Shown here one piece after another: positions 61,025-64,000 of a stretch of 64,000 bases of DNA (position 1 is the first letter of the stretch; each line of letters starts with the position of its first letter). A program made the translations under genes and the position numbers. The DNA is from Algibacter marinivivus. Its GTDB lineage: Bacteria; Bacteroidota; Bacteroidia; Flavobacteriales; Flavobacteriaceae. Below the pieces are notes generated by a model. That model ran no database searches. It had not been told where the DNA came from and saw nothing but the letters and a program-made list of their open reading frames with translations. The stretch is taken from assembly GCF_003143755.1 (NCBI RefSeq), contig NZ_QFRI01000001.1, positions 868,001 through 932,000 on the forward strand. The letters are read 5' to 3'.

Positions 61025-61633
61025 ATGAAAAATGTAATTAAACACTCAAAAAAAGGAATCTTAATGGTAACTATGCTTGCTACCTTGTTAAGTTTCGCAA
61101 ATGAAACGGCTTTATTTAATATTAAAAATGATGCTAAAAAAACCATTCTTACTTTATATAATGTAAAGCAAGGGAACCTATTATCAGTTAAAGATATTAA
61201 TGGTGTGATTTTGTTTAAAGAATATATAGAAAAATCAGGAACTTATAATAAAGGTTTTGATTTAACTACGCTACCTGATGGCAATTATATTTTTGAACTT
61301 GATAAAGATATGGAGATAAATTCTATACCTTTTACTGTATCGTCAAATATTGTTGATTTTGATAAAGAAAACGAAAAAACAATATTTAAACCTTTCACTA
61401 GGGTTAAAGGTGATTTTGTTTACATCTCAAAACTTGCCCTAAACAAAGAACCTTTAAAAATAGAAGTGTACTTTACAAGCTTTGATTCTAATGATTCAGA
61501 ACTTGTTTTATCTGAAAATATTGGAAACACTAAAACTATTAAAAGGATTTACAAGTTAGATGGCTTGAAGTTTGGAACTTATAAGATTGTATTTTTTACT
61601 GAAGGTAAACAATTTACTAAAATTATTAATTAA
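61025..61633 (+). CDS. secreted beta-rich protein of unknown function
   Basis: A 202-aa exported protein (signal about 1-26, GILMVTMLATLLSFA). The mature part has two beta domains: TILTLYNVKQGNLLSVKDINGVILF with DLTTLPDGNYIFELDKD, similar in style to T9SS sorting or FN3-like modules, and KPFTRVKGDFVYISKLALNKE. Similar proteins are common in flavobacteria (from memory), with no known role. It has its own promoter and terminator. Confidence 0.72.
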   Translation: MKNVIKHSKKGILMVTMLATLLSFANETALFNIKNDAKKTILTLYNVKQGNLLSVKDINGVILFKEYIEKSGTYNKGFDLTTLPDGNYIFELDKDMEINSIPFTVSSNIVDFDKENEKTIFKPFTRVKGDFVYISKLALNKEPLKIEVYFTSFDSNDSELVLSENIGNTKTIKRIYKLDGLKFGTYKIVFFTEGKQFTKIIN

Positions 61634-61665
61634 ATTCTAAATACCTTATTTAGATCATGTTTTTA

Positions 61666-61694
61666 AAAGTGGGCTGTGGTGGTCCACTTTTTTA
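61666..61694. terminator. terminator, twin 2
   Basis: AAAGTGGGC-TGTGGTG-GTCCACTTT then TTT. It differs from the 60755 hairpin at one base, which makes a wobble pair. It serves two convergent genes. Confidence 0.85.
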
Positions 61695-62768
61695 TTAAAA
61701 TAATTTTAGCTGACCATTTTTAAAAGACTCGTGCAAATTACAGTTTAGCCTAGGCATACTTTTACCTTTAAAATATTTTTGTCTAGACAATCTTACCAAA
61801 TTATTAATTTGTTCTGCTATTTTGCCTTCGCCTCGCATTCTTGCTCCATACCTAGAATCATTTAAAGTTCCGCCATGGCAACTCTCAATTTGATGTAAAA
61901 CTTTTTCAGCTCTATCTGGCATAGTTTTTTTAATCCAATCTGTGAAAATTTCACCAATAGCACCGTTTAACCTTACAATAGTGTGTCCTATGGATGATGC
62001 TCCATAATCTGAAGCTGCCTTAGCCAACGGTAATATTTCATGACTATTTATTGATGGAATTATTGGAGCTATCATCACATTTACTGGGATTCCATGTTCG
62101 CTTAATATTCTAACAGTTTCTAGACGTTTTTTTATGGTTGCTGTTCTGGGTTCTAAAATCCGCCTTGTATCTTCTGAAAGCGAGGTTATAGATATATTAA
62201 CACCAATTAAATTATCTTTTGCCAAAGCCTTCAATACATCTAAATCTTCTAAAATTCTAGAATTTTTGGTGATAATCCCAATAGGATGTTTGTATTTCAA
62301 AAAAACTTCTAAACATTGTCTTGTAATTCTATATTTTTTTTCGGCAGGTTGGTAACAATCTGTGTTTCCAGACATAACAATAGGATACGCTTTCCAACTT
62401 TTCTTTTTTAAATAAGCCTCCAGTAATTTTGGAGCATCTTTTTTTATCAAAATCCGTCTTTCAAAATCTAAACCAGCACTATAACCCCAAAACTCGTGTG
62501 AGTTTCTAGCATAACAGTAAATACAACCATGTTCACAACCTTGGTACGCATTCATAGAATATGCCATACCAACATCTGGACTTTTTACTTTATTTACAAT
62601 GGTTTTAGGAAATACTTCTAAATACTGTGTCTTGTTTTTATCAGCTATTTCGCCTTCTTTTTGGCAAAATTCGAGGAAATCGTCACGCATTTCATGACTT
62701 AATTCAAAGAAACGATTAGGGACGTTTAGCTGAGCGCCACGTCCTTTTATGGCAGATTTTGAGGGCAT
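61695..62768 (-). CDS. PA0069 family radical SAM protein
   Basis: A 357-aa radical SAM enzyme related to spore-photoproduct-lyase-like proteins. The cluster motif is CEHGCIYC (Cys-x3-Cys-x2-Cys), in YSMNAYQGCEHGCIYCYARN in outline. MSGNTDCYQPAEKKYRITR and SITSLSEDTRRILEPRTAT are family hallmarks. The reaction is unknown. Confidence 0.93.
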   Translation of the reverse strand: MPSKSAIKGRGAQLNVPNRFFELSHEMRDDFLEFCQKEGEIADKNKTQYLEVFPKTIVNKVKSPDVGMAYSMNAYQGCEHGCIYCYARNSHEFWGYSAGLDFERRILIKKDAPKLLEAYLKKKSWKAYPIVMSGNTDCYQPAEKKYRITRQCLEVFLKYKHPIGIITKNSRILEDLDVLKALAKDNLIGVNISITSLSEDTRRILEPRTATIKKRLETVRILSEHGIPVNVMIAPIIPSINSHEILPLAKAASDYGASSIGHTIVRLNGAIGEIFTDWIKKTMPDRAEKVLHQIESCHGGTLNDSRYGARMRGEGKIAEQINNLVRLSRQKYFKGKSMPRLNCNLHESFKNGQLKLF

Positions 62769-62937
62769 ACTAGTAAAATTAAGGGTTGAATGCTTTTGTT
62801 GAAGCTCTTTAAAATTACTTATAATTTTTATTGAAAAGTGTTAAAGAAAAAATGGGTTATTAACAACTTCCACAAATCACACCACTTAAATTTAATTACT
62901 TAACTTTATCTTTTACTAGTAAGTCCTATCTCAAAAG

Positions 62938-63498
62938 ATGAATATCATAAAAAAAATAAGAGAAAAACATAATTATACTCAACTAGAGTTAGCAAAAAAA
63001 ACAGGATTATCTTTAAGGACTATACAGCGCTTAGAATCTAAAAATAAAGAACCTAGAGGGCATACCTTAAATGCACTTTCTGAAGCTTTTGAGTTAGAGC
63101 CTTCTGTTTTTCAAGAACAATTTAGAAATATTGAACAAACCAAAGCTTCTGAAACCACTTCTATTCGACTCATAAATTTATCTGTTTTATCTTTTTTAGG
63201 AATCCCTTTTGGTAATATCATTTTACCATTCATTTTATGGCAAAGAAATCGTAAATCTAAGTTTGTTGATGAACTAGGAAGACGCATTATTAACTTCCAG
63301 ATTATATTTTCAGTAATACTTTCTGCGCTTTTGTGTGTGTCTCCTTTTATAAGTCGAACATTATTTTCAAATACATCTATAATCCTAATTGTTTTGTTTT
63401 TTTCTTATGCTGTTAATGTTGTTATTGTTTGCCGTATAGCTATAAAATTACAACATAATAATTTCGACTTCCTAAACAGTCCAATTCGCTTCATATAA
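62938..63498 (+). CDS. membrane-bound XRE regulator (HTH-DUF4870), copy 2
   Basis: A 186-aa protein with an XRE helix-turn-helix (about 1-60, YTQLELAKKTGLSLRTIQRLE) and three to four membrane helices (about 80-165; FLGIPFGNIILPFILWQRNR), paralogous to 52487-53056. The conserved block GxxNIILPFxLW is shared by both. It is divergent from the radical SAM gene. Confidence 0.82.
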   Translation: MNIIKKIREKHNYTQLELAKKTGLSLRTIQRLESKNKEPRGHTLNALSEAFELEPSVFQEQFRNIEQTKASETTSIRLINLSVLSFLGIPFGNIILPFILWQRNRKSKFVDELGRRIINFQIIFSVILSALLCVSPFISRTLFSNTSIILIVLFFSYAVNVVIVCRIAIKLQHNNFDFLNSPIRFI

Positions 63499-63627
63499 GT
63501 AAATACTATAGAATTGGCGTTAAATTGGCGACCTAAAAAGTCATATAATCTCGCTTATTTATATTTATTTCGTAATATCCAATTAGGATAGATTGCATTA
63601 CTAAATAAACTATAAAAACAGTATTAT

Positions 63628-64000
63628 ATGAAAACTAAACACATTATTTATATCTTTTTATTTACAGGCCTAATATTTAGCTGTAAAACTGGTAAAACAG
63701 TAATAAATCCTGATGATAAACTTGTGGGTAATTGGAGCCTTTTAGCTGAGTCTACACCTCAAGGAGACGTGCCTATAACGATGAATATAACTAAAAATGA
63801 ATCTGGAATATTTACGGGTTCATTTAAGTCAATGATGGGTGAATTTGCCATGTCAAATCTCGTTTTAAAAAATGGTGTAATGTCTTGTGATTTCAGTGTT
63901 CAGGGTATGGTTTTTCAATTTAAAGGAGTATTTACAAATGACGAATTTAAAGGTAACACATTAGGACCAGGACAAAGCTATGTTACCAATGGCAAAAGAA
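63628..64000 (+). CDS. lipoprotein of unknown function, 3' truncated
   Basis: ATG 63628 opens a frame that runs off the right edge after 124 codons. The lipobox LIFSC (lipidated Cys19) follows MKTKHIIYIFLFTG. The mature part starts KTGKTVINPDDKLVGNWSLL, a lipocalin/calycin-like opening (GNWSLL), with beta strands GIFTGSFKSMMGEF and MVFQFKGVFTNDEFKG. Family unknown. Confidence 0.72.
   Translation, partial: MKTKHIIYIFLFTGLIFSCKTGKTVINPDDKLVGNWSLLAESTPQGDVPITMNITKNESGIFTGSFKSMMGEFAMSNLVLKNGVMSCDFSVQGMVFQFKGVFTNDEFKGNTLGPGQSYVTNGKR

Overview
The window is low-GC DNA (about one third GC by eye) from a member of the Bacteroidota, almost certainly family Flavobacteriaceae. The evidence is type IX secretion (T9SS) sorting tails and a PorZ homologue, SusC-style TonB receptor architecture, A-rich start regions without Shine-Dalgarno sequences, many TTTG-N19-TAnnTTTG promoters, and flavobacterial families such as FeoB-associated Cys-rich protein, VCBS/ASPIC-UnbV lipoprotein and PA0069 radical SAM. 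It looks like chromosomal housekeeping and accessory DNA. There is no phage, IS transposase, CRISPR array or rRNA operon. One tRNA (Asn-GUU) is present.

Layout. 1-9.1 kb: a truncated T9SS cargo protein, then a leftward block of porZ, recO and a TonB receptor, and gdhA. 9.3-15.7 kb: an outer-membrane protein, a trans-sulfuration enzyme, small stress proteins, a tRNA-Asn locus invaded by a GIY-YIG nuclease gene, rseP and an SCO protein. 15.8-25.5 kb: metal homeostasis, with feoA-feoB and a Cys-rich small protein, a DUF1080 protein, then mntR, an outer-membrane barrel, a lipoprotein SBP, an ATPase and two permeases that both carry C-terminal winged-helix tails, followed by yraN. 25.5-33 kb: a TlpA thioredoxin, mfd, TerB, an attenuator-like leader before a TPR gene, and a kinase/phosphatase pair. 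34-44 kb: a VCBS lipoprotein, an MMPL transporter, a deacetylase, Tex, an oxidoreductase and ferritin. 44.6-54.4 kb: a cupredoxin-like protein, an AraC regulator with two matching target promoters, metG, a peptidase, CPBP, an XRE regulator and a POT transporter. 54.4-64 kb: DnaJ/TerB, bacilliredoxin, PlsC with an acyl-ACP desaturase, an HD hydrolase, an AraC regulator, two small genes with twin terminators, radical SAM, a second XRE-DUF4870 regulator, and a truncated lipoprotein.

Themes. Iron and manganese handling is concentrated here (feoAB, MntR plus ABC system, ferritin, TonB receptor). Redox and envelope maintenance recur (TlpA, SCO, bacilliredoxin, AhpD-like, RseP, CPBP). Several families of short palindromic repeats are scattered through the window. 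Two of them have inserted in frame into essential or repair genes (metG, mfd), and one sits against a start codon.

The least ordinary items are: (1) a tRNA-Asn gene split and regenerated by a GIY-YIG nuclease cassette flanked by 61-bp direct repeats; (2) two promoters downstream of an AraC gene that share a 14-bp motif at exactly the same distance from the -7 box; (3) a leader with four mutually exclusive pairing segments and a 25-codon ORF ahead of a TPR gene; (4) a family of 50-110-bp structured intergenic repeats, one of which carries a nested 18-bp palindrome also found in the tRNA remnant with compensatory changes.
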